Of a stretch of 50,700 bases of DNA, positions 16,013 to 24,693 are shown in pieces. The notes beneath the pieces are model-generated. The model had not been told where the DNA came from. It ran no database searches and saw only the letters and a program-made list of their open reading frames with translations. Origin of the DNA: Clostridiales bacterium (GTDB lineage: Bacteria > Bacillota > Clostridia > Christensenellales > Pumilibacteraceae). The stretch's first letter is position 1. The number at the start of each line of letters is the position of its first letter. Made by a program: the position numbers and the translations under genes. The stretch lies in the NCBI GenBank assembly GCA_022508445.1, contig JAFLVG010000013.1:1-50700 (forward strand). Direction: 5' to 3'.

Positions 16013-17590
16013 TTACAGCGTTGCGATGTATTCGTCGTAGGTAACGGGCCTGTCGAATGTTTTTTGACCGCCCTCGATAGATATTATGCGGTTTGCGACA
16101 GACGACATGATTTCCTCGTCGGCGGTAATGAATATTATCGGCGCTTTGAAGTTGATCATGCCTTTGTTGAGCGACGTTATACTTTCGAGATCCAAGTGGT
16201 TCGTTGGTTCGTCGAATATGAGGAAGTTGGGCGAAAGCAACATCATGCGAGCGAGCATGCACCGCGCTTTCTCGCCGCCCGAAAGTACGTTTGCGGGCTT
16301 TAACGCCTCGTCGCCCGAGAATAACAGCCTGCCCAGCCACGACCGCAAATATTCCTGCTCGTGGTTTTCCGACCACTGATCTATCCACTTGACGAGTGAC
16401 AGAGCGCAACCGTCGAAGAACTTGTCGTAGTTTTGCGGCATGTATGCTGGCTTGACGTTCTTGCCCCAAATCACCCTGCCCGAGTCGGGCTCGGAGTCGC
16501 CGAAAATACAGTCGAAAAGCTCGGCGACCGCAAGGCTGTTGTCGGTCAGAAAGCCTATCTTGTCGTCGCGCCCGACCGAGAACGTCACGTTTTCGAAAAA
16601 TCCTTTCTTGCACAGCTTTTCGACGCGCAAAATGTCATTGCCGGGATCGCGCTCGAACTTGTAATCGATATACGGGTACTTGCGCGACGACGGCTTGATA
16701 TCCTGTATCTCAATCTTGTCGAGCTCACGCTTGCGGCTTGTCGCCTGCTTGGACTTCGAAGCGTTTGCCGAGAACCGCGCAATGAACTCGCGAAGCTCCT
16801 TGATACGCGCCTCCGCCTTTTTGTTGGCTTCGCGCTGTTGGCGAAGAATGAGCTGACTCGACTCGTACCAGAAATCGTAGTTACCGACGAACATATTGAT
16901 AGCCGAATAGTCCACGTCGCAGATATGCGTACACACCTGATTGAGGAAATGCCTGTTGTGCGACACGACAAGTACGGTGGCTTGCTCCATGCTCTTGATG
17001 TATTCCTGCAACCAGCGCACCGTCTTTATATCGAGGTTGTTCGTAGGCTCGTCGAGCAGCAGAATATCGGGCTGACCGAAAAGGCATTGCGCTATAAGCA
17101 CCTTAACCTTGATTTTAGGCTCGATATCGCGCATTAGCATGTCGAACAGCGACTGATCGATACCGATGCTGTTGAGCAGCGTTTCGGCGTCTATTTCACA
17201 CTCGTAGCCGCCGAGCTCGCCGTACTTTGTTTCAAGCTCCGCGGCGATGTTGCCGTCCTCCTCGGTGAAGTCGGACTTGGCGTAAAGCGCCTCGCGCTTC
17301 CTTCTAATATCGCTTAATTCCTTATGGCCGCAGATAACGGCTTCACGAACGGTGTAGTCATCGTAAGCGTTTTGGTTCTGTTCGAGAACTGACATACGCT
17401 CGCCCTTGCCCACCGATATTTCGCCCTTGCTCGGCTCTATCTTGCCCGAGAGAAGCTTTAAAAACGTGGACTTGCCCGCGCCGTTCGCGCCGATAATTCC
17501 GTAGCAGTTGCCGCTCGCAAACTTGATGTTTACGTTTTCGAAAAGCACCCTTGTTCCGAACTGCAATTTGACGTTTTGTACGTTGATCAT
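16013..17590 (-). CDS. ykpA: ABC-F family ATPase, YkpA/YbiT type
   Basis: 525 residues with two ATP-binding domains and no membrane segments, so a ribosome-associated ABC-F protein rather than a transporter. Domain 1 has Walker A GANGAGKST and Walker B ILLLDEPTNNLD. The linker carries NYDFWYESSQL and ANASKSKQATSRKRELDKI, diagnostic of the YkpA/YbiT branch. Domain 2 keeps LSGGEKARC and LIFDEPTNHLD but its Walker A is replaced by TDNSLAVAE, as I recall for YkpA, and its H-loop reads ITADEE with no His. The ATG at 17590 was chosen over one 33 bases upstream because AGGAAGAG precedes it. A TATAAT box at 17627-17632 may belong to its promoter. Confidence 0.9.
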   Translation of the reverse strand: MINVQNVKLQFGTRVLFENVNIKFASGNCYGIIGANGAGKSTFLKLLSGKIEPSKGEISVGKGERMSVLEQNQNAYDDYTVREAVICGHKELSDIRRKREALYAKSDFTEEDGNIAAELETKYGELGGYECEIDAETLLNSIGIDQSLFDMLMRDIEPKIKVKVLIAQCLFGQPDILLLDEPTNNLDIKTVRWLQEYIKSMEQATVLVVSHNRHFLNQVCTHICDVDYSAINMFVGNYDFWYESSQLILRQQREANKKAEARIKELREFIARFSANASKSKQATSRKRELDKIEIQDIKPSSRKYPYIDYKFERDPGNDILRVEKLCKKGFFENVTFSVGRDDKIGFLTDNSLAVAELFDCIFGDSEPDSGRVIWGKNVKPAYMPQNYDKFFDGCALSLVKWIDQWSENHEQEYLRSWLGRLLFSGDEALKPANVLSGGEKARCMLARMMLLSPNFLIFDEPTNHLDLESITSLNKGMINFKAPIIFITADEEIMSSVANRIISIEGGQKTFDRPVTYDEYIATL

Positions 17591-17746
17591 TGATTCTCTT
17601 CCTATATTCGATTTCTCAACCAAAATATTATACCATGTTCAAAAATAAAAGTATACTGTTTTTACAAGGTTTCCGTCAGGCAAAAAAGACATAGCCGCTC
17701 GATATCTTTCTATTTGCGGTTTTTGTTCAACAGCCGCAAAAATGCA

Positions 17747-17775
17747 TTGACATATTGCTAAAAAAAGTTTAAAAT
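17747..17775 (+). promoter_or_regulatory. Vegetative promoter of the first lipoprotein
   Basis: TTGACA (17747-17752), 17-base spacer, TAAAAT (17770-17775). The roughly 38-base leader has a small AGGTT/AACCT hairpin and AGAGG before the start. Confidence 0.82.
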
Positions 17776-17819
17776 GTACGCATTATCAAATAGGTTCAAA
17801 ACCTGAAAAAGAGGTTAAA

Positions 17820-19316
17820 ATGAAAAAACGGTTAACAGCGGCCATTGCCGCATCTATGTCTTTGGTCTTGGGGCTTTCTCTTATCGGGTGCAACGACGAT
17901 AGCGATCCCGACGACATAAAAACCGAAGGGGTTACCGCGGCGCAGTGGAAGGCCGCCTTTGAAAAGAGCGACTCTTTTGACAACCGCACGCTTACCTTGG
18001 GATACACTTCCGTTACTAAACTTTTTTACAACGGCGAAGAGCTTACCGAAAGCACAATTCTCGGAGACGGTATGACGGGTGCGGATATCCTTGAATACGC
18101 GAGCGAACGTCTGGGCGAAAGCTCGGATAAGACCGATTATCTTTGGGACGGCGAAAGCTCTAAACTCAACATTGTTTCCACATACACATATTCGGGCGGT
18201 AGCGGCGGCAATATCGATTTTTATAGGATAAACGGCGCCAATATAGAGATGTCCTATTTTTCCGATCACTGGAACAACGACGAGTACGAGTCGATACCCG
18301 AAAAACGGATATACGGGCCGTATAAGGATGCCGCGACGGCAAAAGCTCTGCTGTTTCGCACCGCAAGCTTAAAAGACAATCTAAAAGACATGGAGATGTT
18401 GGACAAGGACGGCAAGCCCTTCAACCTGATAAACGACTACCACAAGATCACATACAAAAACGGCGCGTATACGGTGGAAATGTCCATCGAAGGGGATATG
18501 TCGCCCATGCCCGTTGTCGGTATCGGCACGGTGACGCTTACCGACGACTACGTCTCCTCTATCGAATTTGACGGCGAAGTAACAGTGGATGCCGCCGAGT
18601 TTGGTATGCCCGAAGGCATGACTATGGAAATATCCGTAGTCGCAAACATCGGCATAACCGATATCGACACCACCGTTGTAAGCGACGACGGTATGGCAAT
18701 TGCGACGGAGGATAATACATATCATTCGGCGGTAGTAGCCACCGAGTCGCAGTTTAAATCGTTGTTTCCGTCTTTGGACGGCGGCGTAGCATTTCGTATC
18801 AACAACAGAAGAGAAAATATCGAATATTGGGTGGAACTTAAAGCAACGGCCGACAACGAATACAAAGCCTACGTTCAAAAAAACGTGTGGGATCCGGCAA
18901 CAGAGCGAACGACATACATCCACACATACTATATTGCAAGTGCAAGCGGAATACAAAAGTACGAAGGACAAAACGAGTATTACTTCGGCAGCTGGGGTGA
19001 GCCCATAAACGTATCCTCGTCCGGCACGTTTGAAGCACTGGTTGCGCTTATGCCGCCTGAAATAGTCGCCTACTTTGCCACATATGACGACGGAAAGACC
19101 ATTGCTGATCTGTACTCGATGTTTGAGTATTCGTATTTTGACACCCTCAGCGCCAATCTCAAAAAAGGCAACACTACGGTAGAAGTCACCGTTCGTTTCT
19201 TTGATAATGGCGGGAATTTTTTATATACCGATATCACAATCGGCGATAAAGAAATCGATTCCATCGGCGTGGCCGAAAATATCGACAAAATCGACCCTCG
19301 CACTTATATGCAGTAA
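17820..19316 (+). CDS. Lipoprotein of unknown function with duplicated domain
   Basis: 498 residues. A signal peptide with lipobox LIGC (Cys24) predicts a membrane-anchored surface lipoprotein, followed by an acidic linker. I see two related halves. The first starts with VTAAQWKAAFEKSDSFDN and ends in a beta-rich stretch with TYKNGAYTVEMSIEG and YVSSIEFDG. The second starts with ATESQFKSLFPSLDG and ends with LKKGNTTVEVTVRF and KEIDSIGV. The same unit appears in the lipoprotein at 23529. The layout recalls LolA/LppX-type beta folds but I cannot name the family. It is monocistronic, with its own promoter and terminator. Confidence 0.85.
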   Translation: MKKRLTAAIAASMSLVLGLSLIGCNDDSDPDDIKTEGVTAAQWKAAFEKSDSFDNRTLTLGYTSVTKLFYNGEELTESTILGDGMTGADILEYASERLGESSDKTDYLWDGESSKLNIVSTYTYSGGSGGNIDFYRINGANIEMSYFSDHWNNDEYESIPEKRIYGPYKDAATAKALLFRTASLKDNLKDMEMLDKDGKPFNLINDYHKITYKNGAYTVEMSIEGDMSPMPVVGIGTVTLTDDYVSSIEFDGEVTVDAAEFGMPEGMTMEISVVANIGITDIDTTVVSDDGMAIATEDNTYHSAVVATESQFKSLFPSLDGGVAFRINNRRENIEYWVELKATADNEYKAYVQKNVWDPATERTTYIHTYYIASASGIQKYEGQNEYYFGSWGEPINVSSSGTFEALVALMPPEIVAYFATYDDGKTIADLYSMFEYSYFDTLSANLKKGNTTVEVTVRFFDNGGNFLYTDITIGDKEIDSIGVAENIDKIDPRTYMQ

Positions 19317-19342
19317 TTAGCTAACAATCGTTTAAACAACGT

Positions 19343-19376
19343 AAAACGCACCTCCGAAAGGAGGTGCGTTTTATTT
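19343..19376. terminator. Bidirectional intrinsic terminator
   Basis: AAAACGCACCTCC, loop GAAA, and the exact inverted copy, so both strands end in a T-run. It serves the lipoprotein gene (plus) and rpsR (minus). Confidence 0.93.
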
Positions 19377-19420
19377 ACTTAATAGCTTTCCATTTTGGCG
19401 TAGGCGAATACGACAAAATA

Positions 19421-19696
19421 TCATTCTCCTCTAAACGGCAGAAGCGCCATAATACGTGCGCGTTTGATCGCGGTGGTGACGTCGCGCTGATGCTCTGCGC
19501 AAAGACCGGTTGCTCTGCGCGGCAAAATCTTGCCGTTTTCGGCAGTATACTTTTTAAGGCGCTCTGCGTCTTTGTAGTCCACGCGGTCGATATGACCTTG
19601 GCAGTATTCGCAAACGCGCTTTTTGGCGGGGCGACGGGTGCGGCGAACCTTGTCGTCGCCGTCGTTCATGTTGACTTTGTTTCTATTCTTATCCAT
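19421..19696 (-). CDS. rpsR: 30S ribosomal protein S18
   Basis: 91 residues. A polar, basic N-terminal extension of about 25 residues precedes the S18 core with [34 protein letters not shown] and [13 protein letters not shown]. The CxxC plus a later Cys-His suggests the zinc-binding form of S18. It is the last gene of the rpsF-ssb-rpsR operon and pairs with S6 on the ribosome platform. Confidence 0.96.
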   Translation of the reverse strand: MDKNRNKVNMNDGDDKVRRTRRPAKKRVCEYCQGHIDRVDYKDAERLKKYTAENGKILPRRATGLCAEHQRDVTTAIKRARIMALLPFRGE

Positions 19697-19741
19697 GACG
19701 GAAATTCTCCTTAATAATTTTTATTGCCGTATTATTACGTA

Positions 19742-20161
19742 TTAGAACGGCAGGTCGTCGTTATCGACGGGTTGCATATCCGAAATCGGATGCGGCTCTT
19801 CGGGGACATAACCGCCCTGCGAGCCATCGCGGCCTGTTGTATTGTTCTTGGGTGTGAGGAATTCGACTTCGTCGGCAACAACGTCGAAGCTGGTGCGCTT
19901 GATTCCGTCGCGGTCCTCATACTGACGGCGCTGTACCGAACCGTTGATACCCACCTTGCTACCCTTGAAAAGGTACTTCGCGCAACGCTCGGCGAGCTGG
20001 CGCCAGCAGATTACGTCGAAGTAATCGGCAACGCGTTCGCCGTTTGCGTTGGTGAACGGGCGGTTGACCGCAATATTGAAGCGTGTAAAGTTCACGCCGC
20101 CTTGGGTGCTGCCCGATTCGGGATCGCGCGTAAGGTTGCCGATCAAAATGATTTTGTTCAT
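19742..20161 (-). CDS. ssb: Single-stranded DNA-binding protein
   Basis: 139 residues. An OB-fold begins MNKIILIGNLTRDPE and includes the typical FNIAVNRPF and DVICWRQLAERC. A short linker leads to the acidic tip DNDDLPF that recruits repair and replication partners. It coats single-stranded DNA. It lies four bases after rpsF in the conserved rpsF-ssb-rpsR order; the linker is shorter than in Bacillus SsbA. Confidence 0.96.
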   Translation of the reverse strand: MNKIILIGNLTRDPESGSTQGGVNFTRFNIAVNRPFTNANGERVADYFDVICWRQLAERCAKYLFKGSKVGINGSVQRRQYEDRDGIKRTSFDVVADEVEFLTPKNNTTGRDGSQGGYVPEEPHPISDMQPVDNDDLPF

Positions 20162-20165
20162 GCTC

Positions 20166-20462
20166 TTACACCCTTTCGATCATGAAACGCAAAACGCCGT
20201 CGCTTATACGCATTTGACGTTCGAGTTCCGCGGGTATTTCGGGCGGCGCCGTGAATTTCATCAAGACGTAGTAGCCCGTCAAATGTTTGCCGGAAATTTT
20301 GGTCTGAATGGGGTATTCGAGCTTGCGCGAGCCACCGCCCCACTCCTCTGCCGTCACTTCGCCGTACTGTGCGACGAGCGACTTGAAACGCTCCACCAAC
20401 GCCTTCTTTGCGTCGGCATCTTGTTTGTCGGACAAGATATAAAGGATCTCGTAATTATTCAT
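20166..20462 (-). CDS. rpsF: 30S ribosomal protein S6
   Basis: 98 residues, typical S6: MNNYEILYILSDKQ at the start, WGGGSRKLEYPIQTKISGKHLTGYYVLMKF in the middle and RISDGVLRFMIER at the end. It binds S18 and 16S rRNA. GGAGG precedes the ATG, and a leader with a hairpin suited to feedback control lies upstream. Confidence 0.96.
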   Translation of the reverse strand: MNNYEILYILSDKQDADAKKALVERFKSLVAQYGEVTAEEWGGGSRKLEYPIQTKISGKHLTGYYVLMKFTAPPEIPAELERQMRISDGVLRFMIERV

Positions 20463-20480
20463 ACACCCTCCTTACGGTCT

Positions 20481-20514
20481 ATGGCCCACTCTGCATGGGC
20501 AAGGACGCGGCCAT
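20481..20514 (-). promoter_or_regulatory. Possible S6:S18 autoregulatory leader hairpin
   Basis: In the rpsF leader GCCCA and TGGGC form a stem with loop TGCAGAG, enclosed by ATG/CAT pairing, and the 5' side has an asymmetric bulge containing CCG. Known S6:S18 leader motifs place a CCG in such a bulge to mimic the rRNA site. I could not test covariation, so this is tentative. Confidence 0.45.
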
Positions 20515-20538
20515 GAAAAATATTTAGCCGCAGTGGTA

Positions 20539-20567
20539 ATTATATCACTTCAAAGTCGGTTTGGCAA
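20539..20567 (-). promoter_or_regulatory. Vegetative promoter of rpsF-ssb-rpsR
   Basis: Minus strand TTGCCA (20562-20567), 17-base spacer, TATAAT (20539-20544), giving a leader of about 70 bases. Confidence 0.82.
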
Positions 20568-20606
20568 GCGTTTTGTTTGATTCTTTTTCAAAATATACAA
20601 AAACAG

Positions 20607-21416
20607 CTATTTGCGCGATTTCATCTCGACCGCCGTTTTGTAGATCTCGCTCTTGGGTGCGTTTCGCTCCTTTGCGACAATTTTAACCGCGTCGCGTAGA
20701 TCCTCGCCCATGTCCACGTAGTACGCGAGATGTTCTTCGATAGAGAGATCGTTTAGCGCATTTCTCGTCGCGCCCTCGACAACAACCGCAAACTCGCCTT
20801 TTTCGGTGATGTCAAGCTCGTCGCCGAGCGTGCCGCGCGTGACCGTTTCGAACATCTTTGTCATTTCGCGGCAGACGGCTACCTTGCGCGCCCCAAAAGC
20901 TTCGTACAAAAACTTCAAGTCTTTTTTGATATCGTGCACCGCGCTGTAAAACACGAGCGTATTCGGCACGTTCTTGTACGGCTCGACGTATTTCTGCCTG
21001 TCTATATTCTTTTCGGGCAAAAACCCGAGAACCGTGAACGCGCGTGTATCGAGTCCGGACAGCACGAGCGCGTCGATAGCCGCGCACGCGCCGCTGACGA
21101 CGGTGAAGTCGAGTCCGTTTTCTATTGCGGCATCGATGAGTATATGCCCAGGATCGGACACGGTGGGTGTGCCTGCGTCGGACACGACCGCTATATCCTT
21201 ACCGGCTTTGAGCATGCCTATAAGATTACCGACCGCGCTTTTCTCGTTGAACTTGTGGTAAGCGACGGTGCGCGTTTTGATGTCATATTTATTTAGAAGT
21301 ATCGCCGTATGCCGCGTGTCCTCGGCGGCGATAAGATCGACCGATCTCAAAACGTCGAGCGCACGCACGGTTATTTCGTCGAGGTTGCCTATTGGCGTAG
21401 CCACAAAATAAAGCAT
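20607..21416 (-). CDS. rsmI: 16S rRNA (cytidine1402-2'-O)-methyltransferase
   Basis: 269 residues of the tetrapyrrole-methylase fold. It starts LYFVATPIGNLDEITVRAL and carries EDTRHT, VVSDAGTPTVSDPG and VVSGACA, all standard in RsmI. It methylates the ribose of C1402 in the decoding centre. Its ATG directly follows the trmN6 stop codon with no gap, and trmN6-rsmI matches yabB-yabC of Bacillus. Confidence 0.95.
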   Translation of the reverse strand: MLYFVATPIGNLDEITVRALDVLRSVDLIAAEDTRHTAILLNKYDIKTRTVAYHKFNEKSAVGNLIGMLKAGKDIAVVSDAGTPTVSDPGHILIDAAIENGLDFTVVSGACAAIDALVLSGLDTRAFTVLGFLPEKNIDRQKYVEPYKNVPNTLVFYSAVHDIKKDLKFLYEAFGARKVAVCREMTKMFETVTRGTLGDELDITEKGEFAVVVEGATRNALNDLSIEEHLAYYVDMGEDLRDAVKIVAKERNAPKSEIYKTAVEMKSRK

Positions 21417-22094
21417 TCAAAACTCCTTTACTGTCAAGGTAAGCCCGTCCTTGCCGCCGCGCACCGCGCGAAGCATAAACGTTTTACAGTTTTTATTAAC
21501 GACGAGATTCTTGGGCGTAAGTCCGCCGCTTCTGCACGCGCTCAAAACCTCGTCAAGCCGCGAAGATGTATGCACCAAGAACAGCGCGCCGCCAGTCTTT
21601 AACAGCCTTTTCGCCGCTTTTACAACGTCATCGAACGTTACGGTAAGCTCGCTGTTGGCAGTCGGCGCGACCTTGCGCATGCGGCTATCCGCTTTAAAGA
21701 ACGGCGGATTGCAAACAACGATATCGTACGCGCATGAATTTGCGGTTTCGCTTAAATCACGTATATCGGCGTTAAAAAACCGCACGTTGTCAAGTCCGTT
21801 CAATTCGCACGAGCGAACGCTCATATCGAATAGCGATTTGTCAAGCTCGGCGCCCACAACATTACAGCCCGTTTCGATTGCAAGAAGCAACCCTATTATT
21901 CCGCAGCCCGAACACAGATCGAAAACATTGTCCGATTGTTTCACGTACTCACTCGCGAACTTCGAAAGCGCCACGGCGTCCGATCCGCATCGGTAACCGT
22001 TGACGCTCTGCAAAATCACATGCTTGTCGTCGAGCGGCTCTATTCTCTCGTCGGGATTTATCCGAACGGATATTTTGTTATCGCCGCCCGTCAT
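21417..22094 (-). CDS. tRNA (adenine37-N6)-methyltransferase-like protein (TrmN6/YabB)
   Basis: 225 residues, a Rossmann SAM methyltransferase. The SAM motif VFDLCSGCGIIGLLLA and the catalytic VCNPPF for N6-adenine methylation are clear. Relatives modify A37 of tRNA-Val. I chose the ATG at 22094 rather than 22100 because GGAG lies six bases before it and its A overlaps the tilS stop codon (TGATG), a coupling arrangement. It is probably transcribed from the tilS promoter. Confidence 0.88.
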   Translation of the reverse strand: MTGGDNKISVRINPDERIEPLDDKHVILQSVNGYRCGSDAVALSKFASEYVKQSDNVFDLCSGCGIIGLLLAIETGCNVVGAELDKSLFDMSVRSCELNGLDNVRFFNADIRDLSETANSCAYDIVVCNPPFFKADSRMRKVAPTANSELTVTFDDVVKAAKRLLKTGGALFLVHTSSRLDEVLSACRSGGLTPKNLVVNKNCKTFMLRAVRGGKDGLTLTVKEF

Positions 22095-23431
22095 CACCAT
22101 CTCCGCCGCACAACTGCTTTTTGAGTCGTATCACATGTTTGCTTTACATCGTCCGAAATCTGAACACCGACGATGACAAGCACTTCGTTTCCCTTGCAGA
22201 TAAGCGGAATACGGTCGCGCATGCGCTTCGGAATCTTGTTGTCTATAAAGTACTGTTTGAGCTTTTTTGTCTTGCCTCCGAACGGCTTGAACACGTCGCC
22301 GTCGCGCCTAAACCTGAGCACCGCGCCGTCGAGCTTTTCAAAGTCCACCGCGCCGCCTTTTGTTTCGCGCGGCGGTACGTCGCCGTATTCTATATCGACG
22401 GCAAGCCCGTCGAGCGTGTTCGCGCCGAGCTTAATAGGCAGTTCGGTATCGCAAAACAGTCGCGGAACGTACAGAGCTACGCCGTCGTACTCGCGCACGG
22501 CAAGAATATATCCCGTAAGCTCCACGGTTGCGCCCGTGCGCATATGAGCAAGCGATATAACGCGGTCTGTTTGCTCGCGCGTGACGTCTACCCTCGTGAA
22601 ATGCAACAGCGCACGCCGCACATACCGCGCGGCGAGCGGGCTTAAAAGCGCCTCCGTTTTTATCACGACCGCGCCGTCCTCGTAATTGATGAGCTTGGGA
22701 TCGAGCGCGCTGTCCATAAACGCGCACGCCTGCCTGCATTCGCTCGCAAGCTTGTTTATCGAGCGCACCGCACCGCTGTACCGTTGTTCGATTAAAGGAA
22801 TTACGTTGAGGCGCAAAAAGTTCCTGTCGGCGTCATCAATGAAGTTAGTTTGATCGACCACGTATTCTATGCCGTTCGCTTTACAATATTCGTCGAGCTC
22901 GTCAGGTGTAACGTCTATAAACGGGCGGAGAATTTTTGTGTGCGTTGATTCGCCTGTTTCCGCTTTTACTTGCGGATTGTTCATGCCGCACAGACCGTCA
23001 AGACCTGCGCCTCTGAACATGTGCATTAAGATAGTTTCCGCATTGTCAAGCGCATGGTGGGCAGTTAGAATCACGTCCGCACCGCCGCGTTTTAAAATAT
23101 CGTAAAACACGCCGTAGCGAAGATCTCGCGCAGCCTGCTCTATTGAAGCGCCGCTCCTTTCGCACTGCTTTTTAACGTCCACGCGGTATGCTTCAAACTT
23201 CACGCCGTTTTTTTCGCAAAAGCTTTTTACAAACCGCTCGTCGCTATCCGCCTGCTCGCGCAGGCAATGGTTGACATGCACCGCCAAAATGTTTGAAGCG
23301 TCAATAACTCCGCAATGCAAAACGGCATGGAGCAAACACATCGAATCGCGCCCGCCGGAAACTCCTATCGCGAGCTTTTTGTTCTTGTACGTATTCAACA
23401 CGCGCGCCGTTTTTTCGGTAATGCTTGCCAT
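22094..23431 (-). CDS. tilS: tRNA(Ile)-lysidine synthetase
   Basis: 445 residues. The N-terminal PP-loop SGGRDS is at 25-30, followed by VHVNHCLR and TAHHALDNAET typical of TilS. The C-terminal TilS domain has FKPFGGKTKKLKQYF and RDRIPLIC. It converts C34 of the CAU tRNA-Ile to lysidine so AUA is read. A start 24 bases upstream lies inside the promoter, so the ATG at 23431 is preferred. There is no ribosome binding site, and the -10 box is six bases away: predicted leaderless. Confidence 0.93.
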   Translation of the reverse strand: MASITEKTARVLNTYKNKKLAIGVSGGRDSMCLLHAVLHCGVIDASNILAVHVNHCLREQADSDERFVKSFCEKNGVKFEAYRVDVKKQCERSGASIEQAARDLRYGVFYDILKRGGADVILTAHHALDNAETILMHMFRGAGLDGLCGMNNPQVKAETGESTHTKILRPFIDVTPDELDEYCKANGIEYVVDQTNFIDDADRNFLRLNVIPLIEQRYSGAVRSINKLASECRQACAFMDSALDPKLINYEDGAVVIKTEALLSPLAARYVRRALLHFTRVDVTREQTDRVISLAHMRTGATVELTGYILAVREYDGVALYVPRLFCDTELPIKLGANTLDGLAVDIEYGDVPPRETKGGAVDFEKLDGAVLRFRRDGDVFKPFGGKTKKLKQYFIDNKIPKRMRDRIPLICKGNEVLVIVGVQISDDVKQTCDTTQKAVVRRRW

Positions 23432-23437
23432 GCGAAA

Positions 23438-23466
23438 ATTATAGCGCAATTGCATAAATAAGTCAA
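23438..23466 (-). promoter_or_regulatory. Promoter of tilS-trmN6-rsmI, predicted leaderless
   Basis: Minus strand TTGACT (23461-23466), 17-base spacer, TATAAT (23438-23443), six bases, then ATG. The -35 box begins within the last bases of the preceding terminator stem. Confidence 0.82.
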
Positions 23467-23493
23467 GCCGCGCGGCAACACTCCGCGCGGCTT
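23465..23493 (-). terminator. Hairpin terminator after the second lipoprotein gene
   Basis: AAGCCGCGCGG and CCGCGCGGCTT form an 11-pair GC-rich stem with a 7-base loop, after the stop codon of the lipoprotein gene. The T-run is weak (CTTGACTTATTT), and it doubles as the -35 region of tilS. Confidence 0.65.
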
Positions 23494-23528
23494 GTGTTTA
23501 AATGCTTTTCATAGACTTTTGTTGCGCC

Positions 23529-24656
23529 TTACAGGTTGGGTTTTGCACCGTCTTTGCAATAAATTTCTCTTGCGTCGAGCTCTTCCGCGATAAGCTCGCC
23601 GTTCTGGTAGCCCAAAAGATGATTAAACCAAACTACGCCGTTTCCTATCGTGCCGATAAATACTTGCGTTATCCCTTCGCCCAAATCAATCGTGAGCGTA
23701 ATTTTATTTCCGTCTATCTTAACCGTTGCGGGAATATCTCTTGAAAGTGTGACTTCCCCGTCAGACAGCACCATATACGTTTTGTAATTATATTCGTATT
23801 CGCCGTTTTCGTTGGAATCATAAGCATAATATGTGCCGTTGAATTCGCTATTCCAAGCCGAGTTTTCAGCGATAGACGGCGGAGTGATGACATAGCCCCC
23901 GTACGAAAATGTTACTGTGCCCTCGGTAGTCATTTTGTGAAAGGCCCCGCCGCTTCCCGTAAAATCGTATTCATTGTAAAGCTTATACTTGACGCTTGTG
24001 ACTTTTTTGTTTATAAATCTAATTTCTGCCGCTTTAATTGTAGTGTTGTTTATAACAAAACTGTCCTCGACGTCCTCTTCGCTGAATTTGTAACTGTGCG
24101 AAGAAGAGTCGTATGTAAACAACGAGTAATACTCTTCAAACACCGCCGCCTCAGGATATACTTTGTTGTTGTACATATATTCTTGCCATTCTTCGAGCGT
24201 CATATCTTCTTCGGATGATTTTTCCCAATCATCGGATAAATACGTGATCTCGCCGTCGAATCCGACCTTACCTTTTTCTTTGCTGCGTTTTCCATCCCGA
24301 TTATAACCTATACGTTTCCCGCCGTCGTAAAATCTCATGCTATTATCGATTTCATTGAAATCCCAGCGTGATGACGACATTTCTGTTTGTCTGCGTAAGG
24401 CAAACTCTGTATAAGTATATGTCCCCACAATGAGGTCAGTGTAATTCTCGACAGAGCCTTCCTCTTCGTAGGTAGAGTCCATTCTTTCGTCGATTTTCAT
24501 CTCGAAATTGACAGCGTCCTTAAAAGACAGTGCAGTAGCCCATTCGCTTTCGGACACGGTAGCGTCATACGAGCTTTCGTCGCCGCCGCAAGCGGTGAGC
24601 GAGCAAAGCGTAATAGCGGACAGACCTATTGCCAAAAATTTTGCCGCTTTCTTCAT
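23529..24656 (-). CDS. Lipoprotein of unknown function, related to the one at 17820
   Basis: 375 residues. The ATG at 24656 has AAGGAG upstream and starts a signal peptide with lipobox LTAC (Cys23); the longer upstream frame runs through the promoter. After the anchor come VSESEWATALSFKDAVNF, similar to the start of the first lipoprotein's repeated unit, and a beta-rich end with FINKKVTSVKYKLYNE. The last 110 residues look like a separate small barrel (FNGTYYAYD, KIDGNKITLTI, FIGTIGNGVVWF). It is probably displayed on the outer face of the membrane. Function unknown. Confidence 0.85.
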   Translation of the reverse strand: MKKAAKFLAIGLSAITLCSLTACGGDESSYDATVSESEWATALSFKDAVNFEMKIDERMDSTYEEEGSVENYTDLIVGTYTYTEFALRRQTEMSSSRWDFNEIDNSMRFYDGGKRIGYNRDGKRSKEKGKVGFDGEITYLSDDWEKSSEEDMTLEEWQEYMYNNKVYPEAAVFEEYYSLFTYDSSSHSYKFSEEDVEDSFVINNTTIKAAEIRFINKKVTSVKYKLYNEYDFTGSGGAFHKMTTEGTVTFSYGGYVITPPSIAENSAWNSEFNGTYYAYDSNENGEYEYNYKTYMVLSDGEVTLSRDIPATVKIDGNKITLTIDLGEGITQVFIGTIGNGVVWFNHLLGYQNGELIAEELDAREIYCKDGAKPNL

Positions 24657-24693
24657 TTTTATCTCCTTAACACATGATGTATGTACAAAAAAC

